Part shown: positions 47,245 to 59,345 of the stretch, in pieces
How the letters are laid out: every line of letters starts with the position of its first letter
How positions within the stretch are numbered: the first letter of the stretch is position 1
Assembly: GCA_003427395.1 (NCBI GenBank)
Contig: BFEA01000026.1
Location: forward strand, 225,047-289,046
From: Chara braunii
Taxonomy: Eukaryota; Streptophyta; Charophyceae; Charales; Characeae
DNA: 64,000 nucleotides
Direction: 5' to 3'
The notes under the pieces: model-generated
The model's input: the letters and a program-made list of their open reading frames with translations, nothing else
What the model was told of the DNA's origin: nothing
Database searches by the model: none
Made by a program: the position numbers and the translations under genes

Positions 47245-48306
47245 CTGAAAATTGATTCAACATGGGTCCCGCGTTGAATTTTTCAACGTCCGTTAAAAAC
47301 GCAGTACAACGGCATTGAACCGCCAATTTATCGCAATTCACCGTGATTGGCGGATATTTTTTTATGTGGTAAAAAAATAAGCAAAATAAAATAATAAAAA
47401 ATATAGGGTTGTAGATCGCTTTGAGATATAGAAACATATATATTTTTATTATAATTTTTTAACTTTAAAGCAGGGTTACTAGAGTGGCCCGGGTCCACTT
47501 GCCCGACCGGGCCAAAAAGATATTAAGAAATAAAAAAAATAAAAATTAAATTTTAATTTTAATTTTTATTTTACATTTAGCAAAGAATTTCGATATGACC
47601 TTGAGGGAAAAATTCTTGAGTTTGTTTTCAAATTTTTTGGAGTTTTGTTTTTTGGTTGGGACGTTCCCTCGTCCTTACACGACCAGGCCGTCTGGAAAAA
47701 TAGGGTGACCTGGGCGGCCCGACTAGTAGCCTAGCTTTAAATATATTAAAAAGAAATTAAAAACATAAAAGCAAAGAAAAAAATCTGAAATAAATGATGA
47801 AATGAGTGAGTTTTTCATTTTTGTCACAGAGATTTTTTTTGCGTGAAAAGAATAAGCAAAAAAAAAAAAAGGGTTGTAGATCTTTATGTATGATATCGAC
47901 AACCTCATAATTTTCATGTTGTTTTTGGAAGTTTGACTCTGTTTTTAAGAAATTAAAAACTCAAAAGAAAAAAAAGTTTTTTTTTTTTTAACATTTTATT
48001 TCGATGCAGGGTGTGTTACCCCACATTCCTGTACACGCAAACACACACGCACACACACATAAACACACACGCGAATACACACACATACACACACATATAC
48101 ACACACACACACATACACACACACATACACACAAGGTTGGTGTGAGTAAACCCGACCACTTTTCCCTGGGGTAAGGCTACCTCTGGGCGATGTGGTGAGT
48201 CCTTATCGAGCAGACTCTCAAGGTTCAACTTCTTGAAGATTCGGTGAAAGTCCGCCGAAACAGTCTGGCACAATCATGTTTTTTTTTAGTGTATAGCGAA
48301 TATGAC

Positions 48307-48355
<49 letters not shown>

Positions 48356-48815
48356 ACACACACATACACACACACACAAACATACACACACACACATGCA
48401 CACACACGCGCGTGCGAGCACACGTGTGTGTGTGTGGGCATATGCACAGAGACGAACACACGCACATATAGACACACACACATACATACATGCACACCCG
48501 TGTGGTGGGGGAAGGGGGACGGTTGTTGGGGAGTAGTGGGGGGGTTGGTGGATAGTTGGGGAGGGGTCAAGGGGGGGAGGGGGGGGATTTGCAGGGGGAG
48601 GATTTTGATATTTTTCCAGTTTAATCATGTAGGGTCATGCACCAGATGTCTGTGCCCCCGCACACCCAATGAGTTAAACCAAAAATGACAGGAGACCCCC
48701 ATTTTTGCGTTTAATGGGAATTCAACGAGGTTTTGAGGGATTTAACGAGTTTCAACGACCATTAAACTAGACCCCACCCCCCCCGTTAAAAAGACACTTA
48801 GCCAGCCGTAAAAAA
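47245..48815. mobile_element. 1.6-kb insertion inside the integrase
   Basis: The integrase frame breaks after 'PNQLSV' and resumes at 'TSYVKECPNYQK', so the intervening DNA was inserted. It is AT-rich, contains CA arrays at 48,035-48,135 and 48,309-48,480, and ends in G/C-rich sequence. Possible short flanking duplication (gAAAATT / aAAAATT). No coding capacity was recognised. Confidence 0.6.
48309..48490. repeat. (CA)n microsatellite
   Basis: A long CA tract with ATACACA interruptions. A shorter related tract lies at 48,035-48,135. Confidence 0.95.
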
Positions 48816-50129
48816 TTATCACGAGCTACGTCAAGGAGTGTCCCAACTACCAAAAGGTTAACAATGGAAATCACCTTTTGTATGGGTTACTTCAACCTTT
48901 GCCTATACCCGAGGGCCGTTGGTAGTTCATCTCTATGATTTTTTTTTGTTCCCTCCGCCCTCCCAGCGAATACGGTCATATGATGCTATCTTGGTTGTCG
49001 TCGATCACATCAAGAAGCGCACACGTTTCATACTATGCCGCTATCGCATTAGTGCTCATGAGGTTGCCGACATTGTATTCGACCGAGTTATGAGAGACCA
49101 CGGCTTACCATAGAGCATCATCTCTGACTGTGATTTGTGCTTTACCAGCACATTTTAGGGATGCCTACACGACGTGCCAGTGTATGGAACTTATATCCAC
49201 TTTTCATCGCCTTGCCACTCTCAGACAAATGGGCAGTCCGAGGTTACTAATAATTATATGAAAGTTTGTTTAAGATGAATGGCAGTGAGACTTACAGTTA
49301 GCCCACTCGGAGATTGCTTATAACCACACGGTCTTACAAGCCATAAGGATGTTGTCATACTACTGTGACCTCAGTTATTTCCCCTGAGTGCCCACGTATT
49401 TTCTCCGACCCTCGTAGATGCACAAAAACACTCATTGCCCCTCGCTTGACGAGTGGGTAGCGCATATGATGGCGATTTTTCACCTCGCACGCGAGAGCCT
49501 AGCCACTTCCTAGACCTGCATAGCCGTACAAGTGAACCGATCCCGAATGGATCATCCATTCAAAGTTGGTGATGACGCGCTCTTCGACGCCCGTCACTGG
49601 CAGCTTGAAGCGGATACGTTTCGAAAGTTCAAGTGTCGCTTCTTTAGCCAATGTCGCATCCTTCAGACCGTCAGTTCTGATACTGCTGATAGACTAGTAA
49701 GCTTCCCCGTTAAGCTGCGTGATTATCTTTGATATGCTCAGATATACGATGTTTACCACGTCTCCTTGCTACGTCCTTACCGAAGACCGTCGAAGCGCTT
49801 TGCCAAACACCCTTACGAGCGCCCTCCACCTATCATGATGGACTGTGTAACAAGGAGTTCGTTGCTTCCGACATGATTATCCCTGAGTCACCGACGATAC
49901 CGCTTCATGCATCGAGTACCTTATGAGTTAGAAGGGTTTTTCTGATGAGGAGGTTATTTGGGGGTCTGTCGAGCACTTGCAGCATGTCAGGATGTTGGTG
50001 CGTGCATATGATCATGCTCTCGTGCTGAGATGTTTGCTCCTGCTCAACCGACTGACCCTCCTTCGTCGCTTGCGGCTGAGGACACCACTGAAAACGAGTC
50101 TGCTTCCTCATAGGCCGTTCTTCAGCAGC

Positions 50130-52510
50130 AGACAGACGCCTTCGTGCGTCAATAATGCACTGATCATCGTCTTGTGCGTTACGACGATTGAACCTCTCAT
50201 CACTTTTCTATCATTTTTTGACTCACACCTTCATGTATTCTAGCATCAACTTTACTTCAGGATGTCGACGTTTGGCGGCTCTGCCTTAACATCCACTCGA
50301 TTCCTACTTCGTCGACGTCATCGACTATAAAGATGACTCCAGCTACTTCATCAACTTTAGCTCCTTTGGACGTGACTACTTCGCGCCACCATCCTACCTT
50401 GTACATCCCATTTTGTGTGTCTCATAATGGTTCTCCCTTAACTAGTTCCCCTTTGGTTGGACACTCCTTTGGTCNCTTGTAGGCATTGAGACCGTAACGT
50501 TATTTTGACTTTTCTCCTCTAACTCTAGCTACCTCTCAGTCGGTGAGTTGTGTGAATTTTTTATCACTCATTGCATTCATCACTCTAGTAATAAGCCACA
50601 ATATGCCTTTAGTTACACATATCACAGTATTCCAAACTCCCCCTTCATTGCAGACCCTGACAATTAAGTAGTTAATGTATAGGATAATGTGTGAGACAAA
50701 TGAATGAGTATTAAACCTATCTCGTTAGGGTTTAGCTGCACTTAACACTCTGGAAGTGAGGTGGATGTTGCACTTCTGGATCGGATCATCGGCATGGAGG
50801 AAGACTCGGTATAATTATGTTACTCTCAACGACGATTATTTGCTCGCTCTCCTTCTGCGCGCCTATCCCTCTACGTCCCTCGCGCCTCGCCTTCAACTCT
50901 GCTTACTGCTGGCGGAATGCCATGCTGCGCATTTTTGTGATACGACCATGATCATTTTGTGATTCCATCCCTTCCCGTTGTTTAGGTGGCTGCTTTGCAA
51001 AACCCTTGCGCTTTTTGAGATGGTGTTGAGGCAGGAGGGGATGGTAGAATGTGCGGAGACTGCTATAGAGATCTCCTCCTTCGTCGTACTCGCATTCGTT
51101 GTATTGCTCGCGTTCCTGTCCTTCCTTGCATTCCTCCTCCACCTCCGGTCTGCTCCGCCTTCTTCTTCCTCTTTCACGGTAACTAAGCATGCGTGGTGAT
51201 GCATGGCCCTGCTCGCACTACTTATCCTCCCTTGCTTTCATTCACAGTATGGAATCTGCTCCGCCCTCTTCTTCCTCTCTTGCGCTACCGAAGCACATAC
51301 GATGTTGCAAGGTTTACTCGCTGATGAAGCCGTGAGTTTGTGGCCAGCGGCAGAAAAGCGCTTCAGGGAATGCCACTACCGTCCCTGCGATGGCTATCGA
51401 GGAAACGATCCCGCATTGCATGGATCCTCCCTTGGGAATGCAGTCGAGATTTGAACATTATTTTTTGTGTTAAGTGTGTTCGGTTCTTTGTACAATCTCA
51501 TGGAGTGATGAATTGGCGGTACAACCGCGGACAATGCTTTTTCAATGCTTCGTTGCTCATCTATTATTTCATTCGTGTTCCCTGTGTGCTACGTCTACAT
51601 GTCTCATAACTTTTATAATCTGTCATTAGGTAATGCTTACTTCTTTCATGTATGGAAAACATGACGGTCGACTTTTTTTAAGTACATAGGCAGAATGATG
51701 CGGTAATTACTTTATTTTCATGCATTTTCTAGAAAATAGCCACGTCACTGATGTTTGTTTGATCTAAGAAGGTTTTTATGTACTTTGGATTACTTTGTTA
51801 TATGCATAAGTGGAAAACCTATTTTTCAATTTTTTTTAGAAATACGATTATCAAACCATTTTCCACGGATGACAATCAATTCTCCATGCCCTGTATGTGG
51901 TGCCTGTGAAGAATTGATTGCAGTCACGTTTGACGTTGAATTAAAAAAAAAAAAAAAAATTCCGACTGTGTAACGGTAACTGATTAAGAGCCAGAGTTTT
52001 GTTTGACAAATAATAAATGACTGCTTGATTGTACTTCTGATTCTTCTTCCTTCTTGTAGATCCTTTGAGACATGATTCCTTGCATCCATGGGAGGTGCTC
52101 TTAACCCGATGAGTACCCCGACCAAAGGATCCGTATACAATTGCACTATTTCCCTCTCTCGATATGTATGCATGTGCCTTCGTGCGGATAGTTATGACTG
52201 GCCACCGCCTTACCTCTCCAATGATGTTGGGACTTGTCCCTGGAAAAAAATTATGTTCCCTTTCTTCACTTTTCATTTTTCTTGTGTCGAGAGGGATGGA
52301 CATATTTGATAAACTTTCCTTGCTTGCCCTCGCCGTTTCATGCTTTCTTACGCCCTGCATGGATGTTCGGATTTGTACTCGCCCCTGCTGATTCATAAAG
52401 AACTTATGCCGAATTTTTTTTTCGGATTCTGCATTGTTTGACGAAAACCATGCATGCTTCAAATGATCCTACTATTCGATCCGTTCGTGCATACTGCCTT
52501 AGTTGTCTCT
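50130..52510. other. No gene recognised
   Basis: The stretch contains one ambiguous base (n) near 50,475. Medium ORFs around 50.9-51.4 kb have no recognised motif. T-rich and unremarkable further on. Confidence 0.45.
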
Positions 52511-52513
52511 AAC

Positions 52514-52603
52514 TTTTTTTTTTTTTTTTTTTTTTTTTTAATGGGCCGCTCCATCTATTGGTGGGTAGCCTCACCTGCTGGAAACCGGGTCCAGCGTCCC
52601 ACA
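52514..52603 (-). repeat. LINE 3' terminus: conserved tail and A26 (copy A)
   Basis: Reading the minus strand, TGTGGGACGCTGGACCCGGTTTCCAGCAGGTGAGGCTACCCACCAATAGATGGAGCGGCCCATT precedes A26. Copies at 36.3 and 42.5 kb begin at the same TGGGACGCTGG point. Confidence 0.8.
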
Positions 52604-53254
52604 AATACATCTTTGAGTACAACAGTTCATGTGTGTCGTTATTGGAGGTTTTGGAAATCATGGGGACCTGCCAGCATTGATTGCCCTAAGACTCTGAGGA
52701 TTGATTGCGCAGGGTCTGTATCTTTAGGTGAACAGTAGATGTCGGTAGCCTGAGAGAACCCGAAAACAACAGACAAAGATACAAAATGCCATCTTGGGTC
52801 CGGGGGGCACCGGGCCCAATGGCTGTCTCCCTGCCTTCCGGCTGTCAGCTCTTACTGATGACTGCACTGTCTGAACTCGTGTTTGAAAAAAACTTAGACT
52901 CGCCTGAACAAAATTGTTGAGTCGTAAAAGAGAAAGGGACTCCGATGACACTTCAGCCGTCCCACAGACATTCTTCTAGGGATATTGGACGGGGGGGAAA
53001 GGGGTCATTGAACTCATGGACCGGTTGTAACGGTTCCCTCAGATCCACCTTTGTCCATTCATGGAAATGCAGTGAGTAGTCTCTTTCCAAATCTGAGTGT
53101 GCCGACTGATGATCTTGTCATGAAGCCCGTTGCTGGTCATGCTTGTCTCCTGCCCATCTCACTTTTGCTACCCAACCTTCCCGTTTCCCTCCCAACCAGT
53201 CTTCACAAAAGTAGGTTATGATTTTGTCAATATCCATCTTGGTGTTTGCGTGAT

Positions 53255-54169
53255 TCAATTTTCCTTCACAACCTTCGATTGGGCCGTGATCTCATACTGA
53301 ATCAGAAGCCGTAGTTGTTCTGTGACTTCCCCATCTTCCACCCATCCCCCCTCCAATTCCAGAATACATCTTCTCCACCATATTTTCCATAGGACGGATC
53401 TCCTACCCAGACAATACATATTTTCCTCGAAGGTGTTTCCTTGGAACTGGGGGCAGTGTCCCAGTAGTATGGCCTTCCAGTCCCACGGCCATGATGCACC
53501 TGGTATAATATGCCGCCAAACTTTGTCCCACCATCGCCATAGCAAAACGGCTGCGTGGCCTTGTAGGAAGATGTGTTCTACTGTTTCAGGGCGCTTTTTG
53601 CCAGGGAAAATCTGGAGGCACCTTTGGCACCAAGGAAGTGTTCTTCCCTTATGTTCCAATTGTTAGTCGACAGACACTGATGGGCAATTCGCCATTGTAG
53701 GGAAGAGATTTTGGCTGACCTCTTTCCATATTCTTTGAACCACTGGACGAGCTTGAGTAAACCCCTGTCTATATTGAGATGACATTGTCGTCTATCCTCT
53801 ACCACATCTCTCAACCTGCGGCTTGGTCTAAGCATTCGGTATATTGTCTTAGTTTTTAGGGTGGCTAGTGCCACTGGTTTCAACTTCCCCTTTTTTTTCG
53901 AAATTTTCAGGTCTTTCCACGACCACTGCCACTCATTAAGATGAAAGGGGAGATCCTCAATCGGGGTCATTGGTCGAAAAAACCCTCAATCCCTTCTCCT
54001 CCTCTATCGCTCTGATCCGATAGACTTCCCTCCTCTCTTTCCAGATAAAAGACTTACGGCTCCCTTGTAGATGGTCCTTTTCCCTAATGTCGAAGCATTC
54101 GATCAACACTTGGTTTTGGTCTGCCATATGCAGTCGACCGACTTGCGCTCCCTGACCAGGTACTCCCAC
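53255..54169 (-). pseudogene. LINE ORF2 C-terminus with zf-RVT-like region
   Basis: Two frames carry it: LPFHLNEWQWSWKDLKISKK ... SLQWRIAHQCLSTNNWNIRE, then a second frame ETVEHIFLQGHAAVLLWRWW and SWPWDWKAILLGHC. The W-R-x-x-H-x-x-L-x-T ... C ... E-T-x-x-H-x-x-x-x-C pattern of the zinc-binding domain after RT is recognisable, although the His in 'E.VEH.FLQGH' replaces the usual Cys. Ends at KVVKEN stop. Confidence 0.75.
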
Positions 54170-55164
54170 CCAGTCCCCTTCTTCAAGGCAGGGGCCCTTT
54201 CTATGGGTTGTATACTATTGAAGGGGGAAACTTTCAATAAGTTCATCCATTGTTGACTCTGTTAGGTGGCAATATCGCAGGCAACCTCGCATTCTTTCTG
54301 CACTCTTCCATTCTCCGGCTGCCACATCCCAGAGGTCTCCCACTCTTTGGACCTCGTGCTTCACCCAACCCCTCCATGGGGGATCTGAGTTGCACCTCAC
54401 CCGACCGAGGGAATCCGTAATTAATCTATTACCAAATAGGGGTCGCCTAAAGACTTCCTCCCACCTTTGCGGGGGCGGGCGATCAGGGATTGAGAATTTG
54501 AGAGTTTTCTCCATGTCCGAAGGAGACGTATCCAATGCTCGTCCACCAGGTCTCCATTCCTGTATTTTCTTGTTAGTCTCCAAAACCTGTCCTCAAGCCA
54601 TACCAGAGGATCTATCTCTGGTGGAGCCTCCAGGGCCATGGCCGCGATTTGTGCTAAGGCAAGGGGGACCCATGGGGAGGTCGGTGTGAAGATGAGATGT
54701 TGGGACTAGTGAAGGCTTAGGGCTTGAAACTGCGTGGAGGGGTCCACGATTCCAAGTCCTCCTCCGACCTTAGGCTGGATCACCGATTTCCATGCTACCC
54801 GACTAATGGTGCGAGAGTTGCCGCTGTCTCCTTTCCAAAGGAAGGTCACCAACTGTTGCTTTCACGCCTTGAGCCCCCCACTGCTCATGGGCCATATGAT
54901 GGCTTTATACTAGAGGGTGGCGAGTACCACATTGTTGATGACAAGGGCCCGCCCGAAAATTGATGTGTGTTTATTATTCCAGTTCGCTAGTTTGGTCTGT
55001 GCTGATCTCCCCGGCCACTTATCGTTAGTATCGAGCTTTCCCTTCGCTGTAACCAACGCCCCTAGGATTCTAAGAGGGTCATCTGGGGGGAGCCAATTAA
55101 TTCACAGGTTCTCAGGGGGCCTACCCCCTTGGTGATGTAGCCACCAACCCACGTTTTTTTGCCC

Positions 55165-55850
55165 CTAGTTAACGGTCATATCAAAGATCCTGCAAAAACG
55201 GTTCATGAGGGACCGTATTTCCTCCATGTTTTGTGCCTTCGCCTCCATAATGGTGAGGTCATCCACAAATAGGGAGCAAATTGGCACGGCTTCCTTCGGG
55301 ATGTCAGCAATCCCGATACGGGTAAGATCCTTATTGTGCCTCAGGTTGGCGAATAGTGTCTCCATTATGACAAAAAAAATGTAGTTGGCAATGGGGTCTT
55401 CTTGTCTGACCGATCGTTGGAGCTCAGAGGGAGGTGTCACTGATCCATTAACCTGTACACAAGTAGTAACATTTCTATGTACGATTCTCACCCATCGCCT
55501 AAAGGCCGGTCCAAAATTCATTTTTCCAAACATTTGTCTAAAAAGTCTCAGTCAACATGGTCGTAGGCCTTTTCAAAGTCAATGACAATAATAGCAGCAT
55601 TTGTCCGGTTCCTACGTGCCAGACTGACCACTTCATTAACTAACAGGATGTTCTTTTGTATGTTCCTACCGGCCATGGACCCTGTCTGGGCTAGGTGTAT
55701 TATGTCCTCGAGGACCTCAGCCATGCGATTCGCCAAGACTTTAGAGAGCATTTTGTAGACCGCCGTGAGTAGAGTAATTTGTCTATAGTTTCTGATATTC
55801 ATCTTATCTATTTTTTTGTAAGGCCATGACAATACCCATTTTCCCACCAC
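55165..55850 (-). pseudogene. LINE ORF2 reverse transcriptase
   Basis: RT motifs in order: NYRQITLLTAVYKMLSKVLA, QTGSMAGRNIQKNI, IVIDFEKAYDHVD (catalytic Asp present), then in another frame RQEDPIANYIFFVIMETL and the catalytic-loop block SLFVDDLTIM (F-V-D-D where F-A-D-D is usual). The two halves are in different frames, so one frameshift lies near 55,540. Confidence 0.9.
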
Positions 55851-56095
55851 TTCCCCAATCTCACCATCCTCCCATACCTTCAGGTAGAACTCCCACAGGG
55901 GTCCGAGCTAAGGTCTGACCATATAGTTTCCCAAAATTCTTTGGGAAATCCGTCAATTCCGGGAGTTTTCTCCTCCTTCATCTGTAGAAGCGCCGTCTAT
56001 GTTTCTTCTTTTGTCAGGGGTTTCTCCAAACGATCCTGCTGTTGTGGAGATAGGTGTCTATCCATGGGGGATAAAAATTCCTCCATGTCTCTTGT

Positions 56096-56371
56096 TCATT
56101 CCTCCCCCCGTGGGACAGGGATGTGGGATGTATATAGCTGTTTGAAGAATGTCGTTGTGATTAGTGTGCAATGTGCGGTGCTAGTCGCTATGACTTCGTC
56201 CCTGTTGCCGGGGTCAAAGAGAGCTTCGATTACGGTCCGCCTTGAATGGGCCGTCGCCATACTAAGGAAATTAGTATCCATGGTGGCCTCCTGGGTAAAT
56301 TTGGCCATTTTCCCCCTTATCCTAATGCCTTGCCATATATGCTGGGCATATTGAAGTAGTTGGTCCTTCAC
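56096..56371 (-). pseudogene. LINE ORF2 linker between endonuclease and RT
   Basis: A 91-codon segment with KMAKFTQEATMDTNFLSMAT and FFKQLYTSH. This resembles the region before RT in plant LINEs, where '...FFxxLY' is common. Separate frame from its neighbours. Confidence 0.6.
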
Positions 56372-56410
56372 TCTCTGAATACGTGTAGTGAGATTCTGTG
56401 ATTCTTCCTA

Positions 56411-57442
56411 CTATTCCAGGTCCAACGATTCCTTATGAAAGGTTATTTCTTGTTGCTGCCTCAAGGCTGCCTTGGCTTTGGAGAATTCCTTACATTTTCG
56501 AGCTAGGTAAAGCAGGCCATTGTTGAACCACGTGGAGAATGAGTCAAACTGTTTTTTTTGTTGGCGCAAAAACTGCCACTCATGCTGGAGCATTTGTCGA
56601 AAGTGCTGGTATGTTAGAAGAGAGGTACTAAGCTTATAGAAGCCGGACTCTTGGTCGGACCTTTTTCTCATTGTTAGAATTATCCCACACGTTTTATGGT
56701 CGAGGCCCGGGTGTGGGCTGCGTGGAAGGATAACCGCCAATCGCAGGGCGCCTTGTAAATCATTTGAGAGAAAAATGAGATCTATTCGTGACTTGGACAA
56801 CCTAGACGGGTCGCTATCCCTTATACAAGTAAAAGTCCTGTCATTGGGGTGCAGGCGACGGAAAGTGTCAAACACTGTCAGGGTTTCACATAGGTCTGCA
56901 ATCATTTGTTCGTCTCCCCTGCTGCAAATGGGGGAGACCCCTGGGGGTTCCATCTGTCCCTCCCCCTCTCAGGGGCGACATTAAAATCCCCCGCAATGAC
57001 CAGCGGAATGTCGTTTGGTACTCGCGTTCCTATGTCCCCTAGAAAAGGCTCTTCTTTCTCACACCGTGTTGGGATAATAGATGCAAGATACAGAGCAATT
57101 CCAACTTCAACAACCCCAACACTGATACCCACCGCCCTTCTTCCTCGTCTGCCACCCAATGGACCATTTGGAACCTGGCGTCGAGAGGGATCAAGATGGC
57201 AACCCCAACAGATCCCGGCCTGGGGGTATGGGTCCTCACTGCCGAGTGGGGCCAAACCCTCTTATGTGCCCTGTTGTGTTCCGGCTGTCCTGTAGGTGAG
57301 TCTCTTGAACGCATATCACGTTTAGCCATCGACTCCCCCCCACCCCTCTAAGGTGGTCCCAAATGGCCTGACATTTTTCTGGACCACAGGTTGCCAGACC
57401 ATTTACGTTCATGGAATGCAGGTCGAGGTTTGCCAACCTCAC
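56411..57442 (-). pseudogene. LINE ORF2 APE-type endonuclease, three frameshifts
   Basis: Pieces in successive frames: MNVNGLATCGPEK and VICVQETHLQDS (the N-x-N-G and Q-E-T-H signature); HKRVWPHSAV ... GSVGVAILI; IPLVIAGDFNVAPERG (G-D-F-N); and LHPNDRTFTCIRD ... SRIDLIFLS (S-R-x-D). The key endonuclease motifs are all visible, but frames change near 57,290, 57,120 and 56,940. Nicks target DNA in intact relatives. Confidence 0.88.
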
Positions 57443-57637
57443 ACATTGTTGCTAGGTAGGGTTTCTGCAGTAGAGTGTTTCTAAGTCAGTCATCTTCTAG
57501 AAGAACGAAAATCACAAGGGGTGTCACTGTTTGACATCCCATCTGTCCAAGTTCAGGATCTTCTTTCGCAAGGTTCTGCACAGACATTTGCACACGTCGT
57601 CCTCGGACCAGAATTCACTAGCCTTTACCTTTGCACA

Positions 57638-58625
57638 CTATAAGTCAAGCAGTGCGTCGTGGTTGTACCTGCGCAGGGCAACAGTTTTATTAGATTCGAA
57701 CAACAGATAGAGGTTATTCCTTGCCATTTGTTGTTCAAAACTTTCAAATCTTATTGCCGCTCTCGCTCCAGGAGCATAATGTTTCTGGACAAAGACTCCC
57801 ATTTGTCTCGTGAAAACCCGCTCCCTCTCCCTTGCATCCTTGACCTGTAATGGAAAATCCCATCCTTGCAGTGTCACTCCCCCATGTTCTCCCACCGAGG
57901 AGAACCCAATTTCTCATTTCCCTTCCGCCTTCCTCATTGGGATCGCTAACACTCCCTCTGTTTGGGAGAGGGGCAGCTTAAAGAGCCCTCGTTCAATAAG
58001 ATGTCGCAGCTTGAGACGCCGCGAGGTCAACCCTTCCTCCGCCGTTTCCACTATGATGGCCATCCGGGGGGGTGGGGGACTGTCCCTGCTCCTTGTCCTG
58101 AGGTTTGGGAGGGTCTGGGGCTGGTGGGGAGCGAAAGCGGCCTCGAGCGATGGCCAAGATGCACTGAAAGACCTCCACCCATGATAAATGGGGTGGGAGG
58201 GCAGTCGTCAGTGCAGTTTTGAGTGTTGGGCTATTATTCAACAGAGTGACCACTTCCACATAGGACATGTCCCAATACTCTTCCCCTCCAGCCTCCCCTC
58301 CATGTGGTGTTTCAGATCTCAAGTGTTTAATTATCCAGACCATAACTATCTGATTCTTTTAATCCAGACCCATCTTTTGGGGGGGGCCATCTGGGTCTTT
58401 TTGACTGTCCTCCATTTCAACCTCTGGAGGGGGAGGGGCCATGTCGACGTCCATTGGTTGAGCTCCGAAAGTGTTCGAGAAGAAATCCGGGGCCAGGGCT
58501 TGATGCCCTTTTGGTGTGGCCCCCTGTTCACGTTGTCGGAGGGCGACGCGCTGTGTCTCGCCACAGTCAGCCTCCGCGCCATGTCAAATTTGCGCCTAGG
58601 GCTGTCCGCGATCATAGTCAACTAG
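57638..58625 (-). pseudogene. Unassigned LINE-associated ORF remnants
   Basis: Three minus-strand ORFs upstream of ORF2 (58,621-58,346; 58,343-57,993; 57,895-57,638). Pieces such as PHLSWVEVFQCILAIARGRF and IRFESFEQQMARNNLYLLFE look like real former protein, but I do not recognise a domain. They may be the ORF1/ORF2 junction region or a separate small ORF. Confidence 0.4.
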
Positions 58626-58944
58626 GCCCTAACGCATCGGTAAAATTTCCTAGGGCCAAAGCCACGGGAAAGACGGTGCGGCGGTACAGCCCACAGGAGC
58701 CCTGATCGTCCTCTTTAGACTGGACCGTCGCGACCGCTACGGGGCAAATTAGTGGGGCCCGACCCAAACGGCACTTGAAACGGACCAAGGGTTAGTAAGA
58801 TACTCAAGTTTGACCAACTGGGACGGACTGACGCGACCACCTAACTCGGTCGGAAAGGAAACAACTCCAAATGGCCACATAAGTAAGTAACTAGGCCCTG
58901 GTAGTAATTAAAATAGGGGTCACATGCTATTTTAAGCACGGGGC

Positions 58945-59345
58945 TGACTCTTCGTTTCCCAAAGTCGGGCCTGTCCCAGTCCCATGCTAAAATTAGCACA
59001 GTCCCACGCTATTTTTAGTGTAGGACTGACAGGGACTGTCCCAGTCTTGTGCTAAAATTAGTACATTCCCATGCTATTTTTGGCGTGGGATTGGCTGTTC
59101 GTTTACCGGGGACTAGGCCTGTCCCAGTCCCGTGCTAAAATTAGCACACTCCCACACTATTTTTAGCGTGGGACTGACTGTTCGTTTACCGAGGACTGGG
59201 CCTGTCCACGTCCCGTGCTAAAATTAACACAGTCCCACACTATTTTTAGCATGGGACTGACTGTTTGTTTACCAGGGACTGAGCCTGTTCCAGTCCCATG
59301 CTAAAATTAGCATAGTCCCACGCTATTTTTAGGGTCAGACATATT
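58945..59345. repeat. 84-bp tandem repeat with internal hairpins, 5 copies
   Basis: The unit contains CAGTCCCGTGCTAAAATTAGCAC, then a short loop region CTCCCACACTA, then TTTTTAGCGTGGGACTGACTG, and a spacer TTCGTTTACCGAGGACTGGGCCTGTCC. Copies start near 58,978, 59,043, 59,127, 59,211 and 59,294 (the first interval is shorter). AGTCCCRYGCTAAAA pairs with TTTTAGCGTGGGACT inside each unit. Confidence 0.9.

Larger units (their letters stand above)
47100..50110 (+). pseudogene. Chromovirus integrase and chromodomain, split
   Basis: The zinc-binding part (VVEFHDQTVVGHMCYKKTLI) ends at about 47,240. After the insertion it resumes at about 48,815 with SYVKECPNYQKVN and a GLLQPLPIPEG-type linker. Core remnants include YDAILVVVDHIKKRTRFI (48,978-49,035) and VMRDHGLP. 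The C-terminal part reads HPFKVGDDALFDARH and DVYHVSLLRPYRR (49,550-49,790), then a chromodomain-like stretch RVPYELEGFSDEEVIW (49,913-49,963). Stops and frame changes throughout. Confidence 0.85.
44290..50130 (+). mobile_element. Degenerate Ty3/gypsy chromovirus
   Basis: Plus-strand order is protease-like region, reverse transcriptase, RNase H, integrase and chromodomain, the Ty3/gypsy (Metaviridae-type) order with a chromovirus C-terminus. Many stops and frameshifts show that it is dead. A 1.6-kb insertion splits the integrase. No LTRs, primer-binding site or gag could be identified, so the outer limits are approximate. Confidence 0.85.
52514..58660 (-). mobile_element. LINE (non-LTR retrotransposon), ORF2 part and 3' end
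   Basis: Minus-strand remains of a plant L1-type element: an APE-like endonuclease (57.44-56.4 kb), a reverse transcriptase (about 55.9-55.2 kb), a zf-RVT-like region (about 54.0-53.3 kb), then about 0.7 kb of 3' UTR and a 26-base A tail (T-run 52,514-52,539 on the plus strand). Several frameshifts and stops. ORF1 lies upstream beyond a 2.7-kb interruption. Confidence 0.88.

Noticed and set aside
48218-48688. His/Thr and Cys/Val repeat ORFs
   Set aside because: They are translations of the (CA)n tract within the insertion in the integrase.
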